From positions 1 through 56,857 of the forward strand of contig JAFXNQ010000064.1 in assembly GCA_017529425.1 (NCBI GenBank): a stretch of 56,857 nucleotides of DNA. Reading direction: 5' to 3'. The DNA comes from Bacteroidales bacterium. Lineage in GTDB: Bacteria > Bacteroidota > Bacteroidia > Bacteroidales > UBA932. A model generated the notes under the pieces. It had not been told where the DNA came from and did no database searches. It saw only the letters and a program-made list of their open reading frames with translations. Made by a program: the position numbers and the translations under genes. Positions 17,435 to 25,035 of the stretch are shown piece after piece; within the stretch, counting starts at the first letter, position 1, and each line of letters opens with the position of its first letter.

Positions 17435-19267
17435 ATGAAACGCATATTGTCTATATGTCTGATAGCAATCTTGATGGTGATTTCTATGCCGGTTGCGGCG
17501 CAGAGCGCACGGTCATATATCACCAGCGGTGACAAGGCCCTTGGCAGTTACAATTTTGAAGAGGCCAAAACCGACTATACACGCGCGTTGGAGCGGACTC
17601 AGGACTCTACCGAGCGGGTCGCACTGCTGGAAAAGATTACCTGTTGCGAGAACGGCCTCAATATGCTGAGCTATGCCTCGCGCCCTTATGTGATATCTAC
17701 CATCACCGTTCCGCGAAACCGTTTCTTCCTCTATTACAGTCATTTCCCTGACAAAGCATGGAAGAAGGGGGATGATGGCTCGCCTTTCCTCTATACTGAT
17801 GATATGGACAAGGTTATCATCCCCACCCGCGGCGAATTTGGCACCTGCGACCTCAACATCTCAAGCAAGATGGATGACGGCCGCTGGAGTCCGCTGGAAA
17901 ACATGGGCGAGGGGGTGAACTCCCTTGAAGATGAGATTCTCCCCGTGCTCAGCGAAGACGGCAAGAAAGTATATTTTTCATCTAAAGGGTTATACGGACT
18001 GGGCGGTTACGACCTTTTTGTGAGCGAATGGGACGAGAGCCGGCAAGAGTGGGGCGTGGCGGAGAACCTCGGCTTCCCCTATTCTTCACCATATGACGAC
18101 CTGCTGTTCTGCAACACCCCTGACGGCAACTTTTCCCTGTTTGCAAGTAACCGCGACTGCGACGCAGACAGCGTGAAGATATATCTGCTCCGCTATGACC
18201 CCAACCCCGTTAAAACAGCCGTGGAATCTGTGGAGCAGGCCCGGATGCTCGCCACCCTGAGGCCGCGTCCCGGCATAGACCTTGAGATTGACGAGAAAGA
18301 GTTCTCACACACCATGTACAGCGACGACAAGTTTGCGCAGTACTTTGCGCTGGTAGGGCGCTACGGAGCGGTGAAGGACTCTATCCGCACGTTGCAGGAC
18401 GAGATAACCTCCAGCCGCGCCCTCTATGCCCAGAGCGATGAATCTGATCGCCAGGCTATCTCCGGCATAATCAGCAGGGCAGAGCGGGAGATACTGAGTC
18501 TCCAGAACACCCTCGGCGACATATCTGCAGAGGTACAGGCGGTGGAGATGGAGTTCCTGGTGCGCGGGGAGGAGATCAACCCCGCTGAGTTCAACCAGGC
18601 CGATATGGAGGATTCTATGACGAGCTCCTCCTCAAACTCTGCAGCCAAGCCGCAATATACATTCGTACAGCACACTATGGGGCAGATGCCTGAGATAGAA
18701 TTTGTAAAACCTGCGGTTAAGCTGGATCTGACCTTCAAGGTGCTGGACGAGACAAACCTGATTACCGGCTATACCCTCCCGGAAGGGTTGGTTTACCAGA
18801 TCCAGGTGGCAGCCAATGCAAACAGGCTTGACGCGGGCCGGCTCAAGGGGTTAAGTCCTGCGTTCGAATTCCGTTCCGGCAGCAAATACATTTACAGGGT
18901 GGGTCTGTTTGACACTTACGCTGAAGCCTCCAAGCACCTGGCGACCGTAAAGAAGAAAGGGTTCTCCTCCGCGGTTGTGATGGCCTTTGACAACGGCAGG
19001 AACATCAATCTGAAGAACGCCCGTTCCCTGGAAGAAAAGCGCAAGGAAAATCAGAAATACCGGGTCGTGTTCCGCAATTATCCCGACGGCATACCTGCCG
19101 ATATCTTATCGGTGCTGCGCAGCAACAGCTCTGCTGATATCGCCCGTGGCACCGATGACGGACGCACCATATATTTCATAGCCCCGCTGGACCGTTCTGC
19201 CGCGAACAGACTGCGCGACGAAGCCGTGGCCGCCGGTGCCGAGGGGGTGGAGGTTGAGAAATTGTAA
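17435..19267 (+). CDS. Secreted PD40-repeat envelope protein with SPOR-like C terminus
   Basis: The 610-residue protein starts MKRILSICLIAI, a clear signal peptide ending PVAAQS; the frame is open from 17387 but this ATG gives the proper signal sequence. Residues 28-85 look like TPR helices, and 110-250 hold PD40/beta-propeller repeats (LPVLSEDGKKVYFSSKG; FASNRD). A helical stretch follows (290-400). The last 150 residues contain two SPOR-like segments (VYQIQVAAN and YRVGLFDTYAEASKHL; then YRVVFRN). The plan recalls PorE-type proteins of Bacteroidota but lacks their OmpA domain. SPOR modules bind denuded peptidoglycan, so a cell-wall anchored role is plausible. Confidence 0.72.
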   Translation: MKRILSICLIAILMVISMPVAAQSARSYITSGDKALGSYNFEEAKTDYTRALERTQDSTERVALLEKITCCENGLNMLSYASRPYVISTITVPRNRFFLYYSHFPDKAWKKGDDGSPFLYTDDMDKVIIPTRGEFGTCDLNISSKMDDGRWSPLENMGEGVNSLEDEILPVLSEDGKKVYFSSKGLYGLGGYDLFVSEWDESRQEWGVAENLGFPYSSPYDDLLFCNTPDGNFSLFASNRDCDADSVKIYLLRYDPNPVKTAVESVEQARMLATLRPRPGIDLEIDEKEFSHTMYSDDKFAQYFALVGRYGAVKDSIRTLQDEITSSRALYAQSDESDRQAISGIISRAEREILSLQNTLGDISAEVQAVEMEFLVRGEEINPAEFNQADMEDSMTSSSSNSAAKPQYTFVQHTMGQMPEIEFVKPAVKLDLTFKVLDETNLITGYTLPEGLVYQIQVAANANRLDAGRLKGLSPAFEFRSGSKYIYRVGLFDTYAEASKHLATVKKKGFSSAVVMAFDNGRNINLKNARSLEEKRKENQKYRVVFRNYPDGIPADILSVLRSNSSADIARGTDDGRTIYFIAPLDRSAANRLRDEAVAAGAEGVEVEKL

Positions 19268-19278
19268 AACTAAATAAT

Positions 19279-19746
19279 ATGGGACCTATAGTTATTCTAA
19301 TCCTTGTGGGGCTGATTCTGCTGCTGGTGGAAACCCTCCTCATCCCCGGATTTGCAGTAACCGGCATTCTGGGTATAGTGTCGATGGGGGCGGCCTGCTA
19401 TCTGGCCTTCACCAGAATCGGCACCACAGCCGGAATCATCGTAACAGCAATATGCATCATTCTTGCCGTGGCGCTGGTGATACTGGTACTGCGCTCCTCG
19501 ACCTGGAAAAAGGTCACCCTTGAGACCAGCATAGATGAGGCGGTGGATGTGAAGCCACAGCAGAAAGGGATTTCGGTGGGCGACGAAGCTGTTGCCTTAT
19601 CGCGCCTGGCACCCATTGGGATAATCCGTCTGGAAGACGGCACAAAGGTAGAGGCTGCATCTGTGGATGGCCTCGTAAATGCCGGTACCAAAGTGGTTAT
19701 CGACAGTATGGAAGCAGAAAAATTATTCGTTAAAAAAGTTAAATAA
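19279..19746 (+). CDS. NfeD-like membrane protein
   Basis: The 155-residue protein has three to four N-terminal helices (residues 3-70, opening with [20 protein letters not shown]) and a C-terminal OB-fold domain (about 95-150: [21 protein letters not shown]), the short NfeD1b layout. Family members partner flotillin-like proteins encoded beside them, and here floA starts at the last base of this stop codon (TAATG). Together they probably organise membrane microdomains. Confidence 0.88.
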   Translation: MGPIVILILVGLILLLVETLLIPGFAVTGILGIVSMGAACYLAFTRIGTTAGIIVTAICIILAVALVILVLRSSTWKKVTLETSIDEAVDVKPQQKGISVGDEAVALSRLAPIGIIRLEDGTKVEAASVDGLVNAGTKVVIDSMEAEKLFVKKVK

Positions 19747-20693
19747 TGGCTACTATCATTTGGATTGCGGTGGGATTTGTGCTCCTGCTGCTGTTGCTCT
19801 GGCTCTTTCCCGTAACCCTGTGGTTCCAGGCGCTGATTTCCGGCGCACGGGTATCTCTCCTGCAGCTTATACTTATGCGCTGGCGCAAGGTCCCTCCGGG
19901 AACTATCGTACAGGCTATGATTGCCGGCACCAAGGCCGGACTTAAACTCAACGCCAACGAGCTTGAGGCCCACTATCTTGCAAAGGGACACGTGCTCAAG
20001 GTGGTAAACGCCCTTATCTCTGCCGACAAGGCCAATATCGCGCTCGATTTCAAGAAGGCCGCCGCAATTGACCTGGCTGGCCGCGACGTGTTCGAGGCGG
20101 TGCAGATGTCGGTCAACCCCAAGGTGATAACCACTCCTCCCGTATCCGCAGTGGCCAAGGACGGTATCCAGCTGATTGCCACCGCCCGTGTCACAGTGCG
20201 CACCAATATCCACCAGCTGGTGGGCGGTGCAGGTGAAGAGACAGTGCTCGCCAGGGTAGGCGAAGGTATCGTCTCCAGCATCGGTAGCGCCGCTTCCCAC
20301 AAGGAGGTTCTCGAGAATCCCGACAGCATCTCCAAGGTTGTGCTCAGCAAGGGTCTCGACGCAGGTACCGCTTTTGAAATCCTCTCCATCGATATCGCCG
20401 ACGTGGATGTCGGAAAGAACATCGGCGCCGTGCTGCAGATGGACCAGGCCAATGCCGACAAGAACATCGCACAGGCCCGCGCAGAGGAGCGCCGCGCAAT
20501 GGCCGTCGCTCAGGAGCAGGAGATGAAAGCCAAGGCTCAGGAGGCCCGCGCCAAGGTTATCGAAGCCGAGGCAGAGGTGCCCCTGGCAATGGCCGAGGCG
20601 TTCCGCAACGGCAACCTGGGCATTATGGACTACTACAAGTTCAAGAACATCCAGGCCGACACCGATATGCGTACCAACATCGCCAAGAAGTAA
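19746..20693 (+). CDS. floA: Flotillin-like protein FloA
   Basis: FloA forms detergent-resistant membrane foci and affects membrane fluidity and protein assembly. The 315-residue protein has one N-terminal membrane hairpin (residues 3-35), the SPFH/UPF0365 core ([23 protein letters not shown]) and a long Ala/Glu-rich coiled-coil tail (about 240-285) before [16 protein letters not shown]. Length and sequence fit the UPF0365 family closely. It is coupled to nfeD by a one-base overlap, and a hairpin terminator follows. Confidence 0.95.
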   Translation: MATIIWIAVGFVLLLLLLWLFPVTLWFQALISGARVSLLQLILMRWRKVPPGTIVQAMIAGTKAGLKLNANELEAHYLAKGHVLKVVNALISADKANIALDFKKAAAIDLAGRDVFEAVQMSVNPKVITTPPVSAVAKDGIQLIATARVTVRTNIHQLVGGAGEETVLARVGEGIVSSIGSAASHKEVLENPDSISKVVLSKGLDAGTAFEILSIDIADVDVGKNIGAVLQMDQANADKNIAQARAEERRAMAVAQEQEMKAKAQEARAKVIEAEAEVPLAMAEAFRNGNLGIMDYYKFKNIQADTDMRTNIAKK

Positions 20694-20716
20694 CGACCGT
20701 TTCTCAGAACTGAAAG

Positions 20717-20762
20717 CGGGCAAGGTCTGCCGTTTTGTCGGGGACCTCGCCCGTTTTCCTTT
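20717..20762 (+). terminator. Hairpin terminator after floA
   Basis: CGGGC (20717-20721) pairs with GCCCG (20749-20753), with an inner AGGTC/GACCT pair, followed by a broken T-run. Confidence 0.6.
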
Positions 20763-20942
20763 GGTAACAGACTGACTCTCAGCGCATCACGGAACGACGG
20801 TGGGCAAGGTGGACTGCATCCCGGCAGACCTTGCCCGGTGAGATCTCCCGGCTGTGCTCGAGATGACAGACGTGGAGGCCGCATCTTCTTGCCAGCAGAT
20901 TTAGAATGTCAGCGTCAGGCCAATGCCGTAGCGACCAACCGT
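20763..20942. other. Gene-free segment with a second GGGCAAGGT hairpin
   Basis: This part of the 769-base gap after floA has no convincing gene. GGGCAAGGT (20802-20810) and ACCTTGCCC (20828-20836) form a perfect 9-bp stem, and the same word GGGCAAGGT also occurs in the floA terminator. The following bases 20837-20871 resemble the GAGATCTC...CTCGAGATGACA type of dispersed intergenic repeat seen in many bacterial genomes; this likeness is from memory. Confidence 0.4.
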
Positions 20943-21240
20943 TGGGCAGAAGCCTCTGCTCGCAAAGGGCACGTTGAACCTGACCGCTCCGTGCAGACGA
21001 CCTTCGCTTGCAATGCTTTCCGGGCAAAAATCTGCCCCTGAAAGCATTCAAGCTACGGTATTTGTCTGCACTGAGCTCTGTCGCCGGCGTCCGGCCAAAG
21101 CGCCCCTACGTTTGGTTATGGACTCCGCGAAACTTTGGCGGGAGCGCAACCATTTTCCGTCCTAAAGTCCTGGTGATGAGCACTGCCGCACGGGACGGGT
21201 GTGACCGCCGCGTATCTCCTGGCGCTTTGGCCGGACAGGA
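20943..21240 (+). repeat. Dispersed repeat, full copy A
   Basis: About 298 bases align along their whole length, with few gaps, to 55679-55973. The copy holds a hairpin (AATGCTTTC 21012-21020 with GAAAGCATT 21040-21048, plus inner GGGCA/TGCCC) identical in both copies, a 16-bp perfect inverted repeat (GTCCGGCCAAAGCGCC 21089-21104 with its complement 21221-21236) and the word CTGCCGCACGGGACG (21183-21197) shared with a third partial copy. Frames in it translate poorly and differ between copies, so it is not coding. Confidence 0.85.
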
Positions 21241-21432
21241 GTGAGTTGTACGTCTAACGATTAAAAACAACACTCCGGGAGGGGGTAAATGCTTGCTTAT
21301 GCCAAAGTGCTGCCACGTCCACTATCAACGGCCACATGGCGGTGACTAAGTGTACGAAGAGGACAGAGTGGACAGTAGAGATATTTCCGTTTCCTCTTTT
21401 AGTCCTTGGACACAATTCATAGAAAAAATGAT
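21241..21432. other. Intergenic segment without recognised content
   Basis: Between repeat copy A and the DUF4468-like gene I see no gene, no strong hairpin and no tRNA. Confidence 0.5.
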
Positions 21433-21440
21433 TATCTTTG
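21433..21440 (+). promoter_or_regulatory. -7 box of the DUF4468-like gene (TATCTTTG)
   Basis: TATCTTTG lies 22 bases before the ATG at 21463; TTG at 21406-21408 is 24 bases upstream, slightly longer than usual. Confidence 0.55.
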
Positions 21441-21462
21441 TGGAAACGTAAAGTCCCTCATT

Positions 21463-22113
21463 ATGAAAAGAATACTGGTAACACTTCTTCTAACGACCAT
21501 CTCATTTGCACTCTTGGGTCAGTAAATCTCTTTTACAGCCTTCGATACTAATGGTCCGATGGGAGAAATCCTTTTTGAGCAGAATGAAAATGGCGAGATA
21601 ATTTATACAGGCCTTGTGGAGACACCATTCTCAGCAGACACTGTCATGGGTTTGGCAAGAGAATACCTATACACGCTTGAAAAGAAGTACAACGCTCGTA
21701 TATCAGACCGTTTCGAGGGGGTGACAAAAGTGGCATGCGACGTTGAATTGCCTGTGGGGACAAAGTACATCGACGCCTCTTGGGCCGGTATTATCGCAAA
21801 GGCCGCATCCACCGTGAACTTCAACTTAGTTATTGACATCCGTCCCGGGAAGTACCGCTACACCCTCACTAACTTTGTCACCGACCGCTGGCGCATTCCA
21901 GGGGAGGGCAAGGATAAAGGCCAATCCAATATGATTCACTGGCAACGAGTGAACAGCCTCCAGAAAGAACTGGAGAAAGCCAGAAAGAAGGATAAGGAGG
22001 AGCTTGTCACAATGATTGAGAAGGAGAAGGCCTCCTATGAAGGCGAATACAAGGCGGTTATGGATTTCATCGAAGGACTGAAAACATTTGCAATAATTAA
22101 TGATGATTTTTAG
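21463..22113 (+). pseudogene. DUF4468-like secreted protein with a stop codon in the signal peptide
   Basis: From ATG 21463 the frame reads MKRILVTLLLTTISFALLGQ, a normal signal peptide, then TAA at 21523-21525, then continues in the same frame as ISFTAFDTNGPMGEILFEQN for another 195 residues to 22113. The mature part resembles the DUF4468 (TBP-like fold) family of Bacteroidota, with a charged C-terminal helix (KELEKARKKDKEELVTMIEK). One C-to-T change in CAA would create this stop. The promoter in front and a strong terminator behind are intact. A start at ATG 21559 would give a 184-residue cytosolic product without signal. Confidence 0.7.
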
Positions 22114-22136
22114 ATATTATAACATACTGAATGAAA

Positions 22137-22176
22137 ATAGGGATCGGGTTTTGTCGCCGATCCCTATCGTTTTTTT
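22137..22176 (+). terminator. Rho-independent terminator after the DUF4468-like gene
   Basis: ATAGGGATCGG (22137-22147) and CCGATCCCTAT (22157-22167) form a perfect 11-bp stem followed by a run of seven T. Confidence 0.9.
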
Positions 22177-22242
22177 GTCCTGTCCATGTCCACGGGGCGT
22201 GGATTATTTTTCCGGTCTGGTCACTTTTCACTATCTCTGCAA

Positions 22243-22262
22243 CCGGGCAGAAGCCTTCCGCA
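22243..22262. repeat. Possible left-end remnant of the dispersed repeat
   Basis: CCGGGCAGAAGCCTT just after the glyS 3' end matches the left end of copy B (55678 onward). Nothing of the rest of the repeat follows, so it is either a remnant or chance. Confidence 0.35.
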
Positions 22263-22270
22263 TAAAGATC

Positions 22271-23815
22271 CTACTCGATATTCTTGCGGAGCAGGTTGTT
22301 GATGTTGACCTGGTCGGCGATGATTTTGTGGAGGTTCTCTACGGGAACGCGGTCCTGAGTCATTGTATCGCGGTAGCGGACGGTGACGGTGTTGTCGGTG
22401 AGGGTGTCGTGGTCCACTGTTACGCAGATCGGGGTGCCGATGGCATCCTGACGGCGGTAGCGGCGGCCGATGGAGTCCTTCTCATCGTACTGGCAATTGT
22501 AATCCACGCGCAGGCTGTGCAGTATCTCGCGGGCCTTCTCCGGCAGACCGTCCTTCTTGACGAGCGGCAGGATAGCGGCCTTGACAGGTGCAAGTGCCGG
22601 CGGCAGCGACATTACCACGCGCTTCTCGCCGCCTTCAAGTTCCTCTTCGTGATATGCGGAGGAGAGAACTGCAAGCACGGTGCGGTCAACGCCGATGGAA
22701 GTCTCAATCACGTAAGGAACGTAGCTCTCGTTGGTCTCGGGATCAAAGTACTGCATCTTGCGACCGCTCATACGCTGGTGGTTGCCCAGGTCAAAGTCGG
22801 TACGGCTGTGGATACCCTCCAGCTCCTTGAAACCGAACGGGAATTCAAACTCGATGTCGGTAGCGGCATTTGCATAGTGAGCCAGCTTGTCGTGGTCGTG
22901 GAAGCGGTACTTGTTGTCGCCCAGGCCCATCGCCTTGTGCCAGGCCAGACGGGTTTCTTTCCACTTTGCAAACCACTCCATCTCGGTGCCGGGCTTCACG
23001 AAGAACTGCATCTCCATCTGCTCGAACTCGCGCATACGGAAGATGAACTGACGGGCCACGATCTCATTGCGGAAAGCCTTGCCTATCTGTGCGATTCCGA
23101 AGGGGACCTTCATTCGGCCGGTCTTCTGCACATTAAGGAAATTGACAAATATGCCCTGCGCAGTCTCAGGACGGAGGTAGATGGTGCCCACGCCGCCGTC
23201 CACATTACCCAGCTGGGTGGAGAACATCAGGTTGAACTTGCGGACCTCTGTCCAGTTCTTGGTACCGGAAATCGGGCACACGATGTCGCAGTCTATGATA
23301 ATCTGGCGCATCTCGTTCAGGTCGTTGGCGTCCAGAGCCTTCACCATCCGGGTGTGGACCTCGTCCCACTTTGCCTTGCTGCGGAGCACGTTGGGGTTGG
23401 TGGCGCGGACCTGCGCCTCGTCAAAGGCATCACCGAATTTGCGGCGGCCTTTCTCCACCTCCTTGTTCATCTTCTCCTCGAGCTTGGCCAGATAATCTTC
23501 AATGAGGACATCGGCGCGGTAGCGCTTCTTGGAGTCCTTATTGTCTATCAGGGGATCGTTGAACGCTGCCACGTGGCCGCTGGCCTCCCAGATCTTGGGG
23601 TGCATGAAGATGGCGCTGTCGATGCCCACGATATTGTCGTGCAGGCGGACCATGGCGTCCCACCAGTAGGTCTTGATATTGTTCTTGAGCTCAACGCCCA
23701 GCTGGCCGTAGTCGTAAACGGCTGCCAGGCCGTCGTAAATTTCGCTTGACTGGAATATGAAACCATACTCTTTGCAATGCGCTGTCAAATTGCGGAAAAC
23801 CTCTTCTTGTGTCAT
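22271..23815 (-). CDS. glyS: Glycine--tRNA ligase (single-chain, dimeric type)
   Basis: This class II synthetase charges tRNA-Gly. The 514-residue protein starts with FIFQSSEIYDGLAAVYDYG and has the motif 2 region GKAFRNEIVARQFIFRMREF with EMQFF, and near the end VLAVLSSAYHEEE; the C-terminal anticodon-binding domain follows (LPPALAPVKAAILP; RRQDAIGTPICVTVD). It is the eukaryote-like alpha2 type, not the alpha2beta2 GlyQ/GlyS type. It lies 21 bases after folK on the same strand and is probably the last gene of the sufS-sufE-DUF59-folK-glyS run. Confidence 0.97.
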   Translation of the reverse strand: MTQEEVFRNLTAHCKEYGFIFQSSEIYDGLAAVYDYGQLGVELKNNIKTYWWDAMVRLHDNIVGIDSAIFMHPKIWEASGHVAAFNDPLIDNKDSKKRYRADVLIEDYLAKLEEKMNKEVEKGRRKFGDAFDEAQVRATNPNVLRSKAKWDEVHTRMVKALDANDLNEMRQIIIDCDIVCPISGTKNWTEVRKFNLMFSTQLGNVDGGVGTIYLRPETAQGIFVNFLNVQKTGRMKVPFGIAQIGKAFRNEIVARQFIFRMREFEQMEMQFFVKPGTEMEWFAKWKETRLAWHKAMGLGDNKYRFHDHDKLAHYANAATDIEFEFPFGFKELEGIHSRTDFDLGNHQRMSGRKMQYFDPETNESYVPYVIETSIGVDRTVLAVLSSAYHEEELEGGEKRVVMSLPPALAPVKAAILPLVKKDGLPEKAREILHSLRVDYNCQYDEKDSIGRRYRRQDAIGTPICVTVDHDTLTDNTVTVRYRDTMTQDRVPVENLHKIIADQVNINNLLRKNIE

Positions 23816-23836
23816 TATTGTATCGAGTTATAATTA

Positions 23837-24301
23837 TTACTTACTATCCGTATGTCTTGCTTTATCCTGTATCTCCCCTGGCAGGCTAAGCTCTGAGAGC
23901 AGCTCAGCGGCAAACGGCCGGCTGTAAATCTGCGGGTGGGGCAGCGTCAAACGTTCTGTGGCGCACTCCACATCGTCGTATTTCAAAATATCTATATCGA
24001 CGGTACGGGAGCTGTAAATCCGCCGTCCGTCGGCATCATAAGCGGCTTCGTGGCGTGGCCGGCCCAGCATCACCTCCACCGACTGGCAAACCTCCAGCAG
24101 CCGTAACGGCGTCAGTCCGTCCGGGGCCGTGAAAGCCACCGCCAAATTCAAAAACGCAGGGCCGTCAAAGCCCACCGCCTCTGTCTCCATCACCTCTGTC
24201 CGCCTCAGGGAGACCCCGAGAGCGTCTTCCAGCATACCGCAGGCTGCATTCAAATACGCCTCGCGGTCACCAAGATTGGACCCCAGTAAAAGCACTATCA
24301 T
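23837..24301 (-). CDS. folK: 2-amino-4-hydroxy-6-hydroxymethyldihydropteridine pyrophosphokinase
   Basis: FolK transfers pyrophosphate from ATP to the pterin in folate synthesis. The 154-residue protein has the family features in order: LLLGSNLGDRE (6-14), NLAVAF (52-57), LGRPRHEAAYD, and the metal-binding RTVDIDIL at 99-106 (D102, D104) followed by LPHPQI. Its start overlaps the stop of the DUF59 gene by four bases (ATGA), so the two are translationally coupled. Confidence 0.95.
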   Translation of the reverse strand: MIVLLLGSNLGDREAYLNAACGMLEDALGVSLRRTEVMETEAVGFDGPAFLNLAVAFTAPDGLTPLRLLEVCQSVEVMLGRPRHEAAYDADGRRIYSSRTVDIDILKYDDVECATERLTLPHPQIYSRPFAAELLSELSLPGEIQDKARHTDSK

Positions 24302-24609
24302 TCCAATCCCAGTTCTATGCGGGCCTCTTCACTCATCATATCCTTGTTCCACTCCGGCTCAAACACCAGCTCGATAGCCACGTCCACCACGCCCGGCACG
24401 TCGCGCACCGCCTCCGCCACGCTCTCCACCACCACGTCCGCTATGGGGCAGTTGGGGGCGGTGAGGGTCATCTTTATGTTGACCTGATGCCCTTCGTCAA
24501 CATTTATCTCATAAATGAGCCCCAGGTCATACACGTTCACCGGAATCTCCGGGTCGTAAACCTGCCTGAGGGCCATCACTATGTTCGCTTCAAGCGCACT
24601 CTTGCCCAT
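24298..24609 (-). CDS. DUF59/MIP18-family Fe-S assembly protein (SufT-like)
   Basis: The 103-residue protein has the family hallmarks VYDPEIPVNVYDLGLIYEI and LTAPNCPIADVV, the latter holding the conserved reactive Cys, and a C-terminal EPEWNKDMMSEEAR. Such proteins help Fe-S cluster assembly or maturation. It sits between sufE and folK with a three-base gap to sufE and a four-base overlap with folK, which supports the Fe-S role. Confidence 0.9.
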   Translation of the reverse strand: MGKSALEANIVMALRQVYDPEIPVNVYDLGLIYEINVDEGHQVNIKMTLTAPNCPIADVVVESVAEAVRDVPGVVDVAIELVFEPEWNKDMMSEEARIELGLE

Positions 24610-24612
24610 GCT

Positions 24613-25035
24613 TCAATCCTCCTTGAACTGCGCCGCATAATCGCGGATGCGCTTTATCATAGCCGCCAGACCGCCTGCGCGGGTGGGCGACAGGTTCTCT
24701 TTAAGGCCTATGAAATCTATGAAGTACAGATCGGTGCCCAGTATCTCTTCACTGGAGCGACCGTCAAACACCCTTACAAGCAGCGAAATGAGGCCCTTTG
24801 TGATGATAGCGTCACTGTCGGCGGCAAAATGCAGGCAGCCGTTTTCATCCCTGGTGCAGGTGAGCCATACCCGCGACTGGCAACCTTCTATAAGGTTGGC
24901 GTCGGTTTTATCGCTCTCATCAATCAGCGGCAGGGTGCGCCCGAGATCTATCAGGTACTCGTACTTGTCCAGCCACTCGTCGTACATGGCGAATTCGTCG
25001 ATTATCTCCCGCTGTATATCGTTTATGCTCTTCAT
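24613..25035 (-). CDS. sufE: Cysteine desulfuration protein SufE
   Basis: SufE takes the persulfide sulfur from SufS and passes it on to the cluster scaffold. The 140-residue protein carries the acceptor Cys in EGCQSRVWL (C52) and the conserved IDFIGLKENLSPTRAGGL segment. Its start overlaps the last base of the sufS stop, matching the functional pairing of the two proteins. Confidence 0.95.
   Translation of the reverse strand: MKSINDIQREIIDEFAMYDEWLDKYEYLIDLGRTLPLIDESDKTDANLIEGCQSRVWLTCTRDENGCLHFAADSDAIITKGLISLLVRVFDGRSSEEILGTDLYFIDFIGLKENLSPTRAGGLAAMIKRIRDYAAQFKED

Noticed and set aside
21089-21236. Integron attC site
   Set aside because: The inverted repeat lacks the RYYYAAC/GTTRRRY core pair, no integrase is present, and the spacing is too long for most attC sites.
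20974-21244. Open frames of 60-78 codons in repeat copy A, with a counterpart at 55702-55911
   Set aside because: The two copies share only a short protein stretch and then diverge by frame, while base pairing is kept; the conservation is structural, not coding.
22100-23749. Long open frame of 549 codons on the plus strand
   Set aside because: It is the mirror frame of glyS, which has all synthetase motifs on the minus strand.
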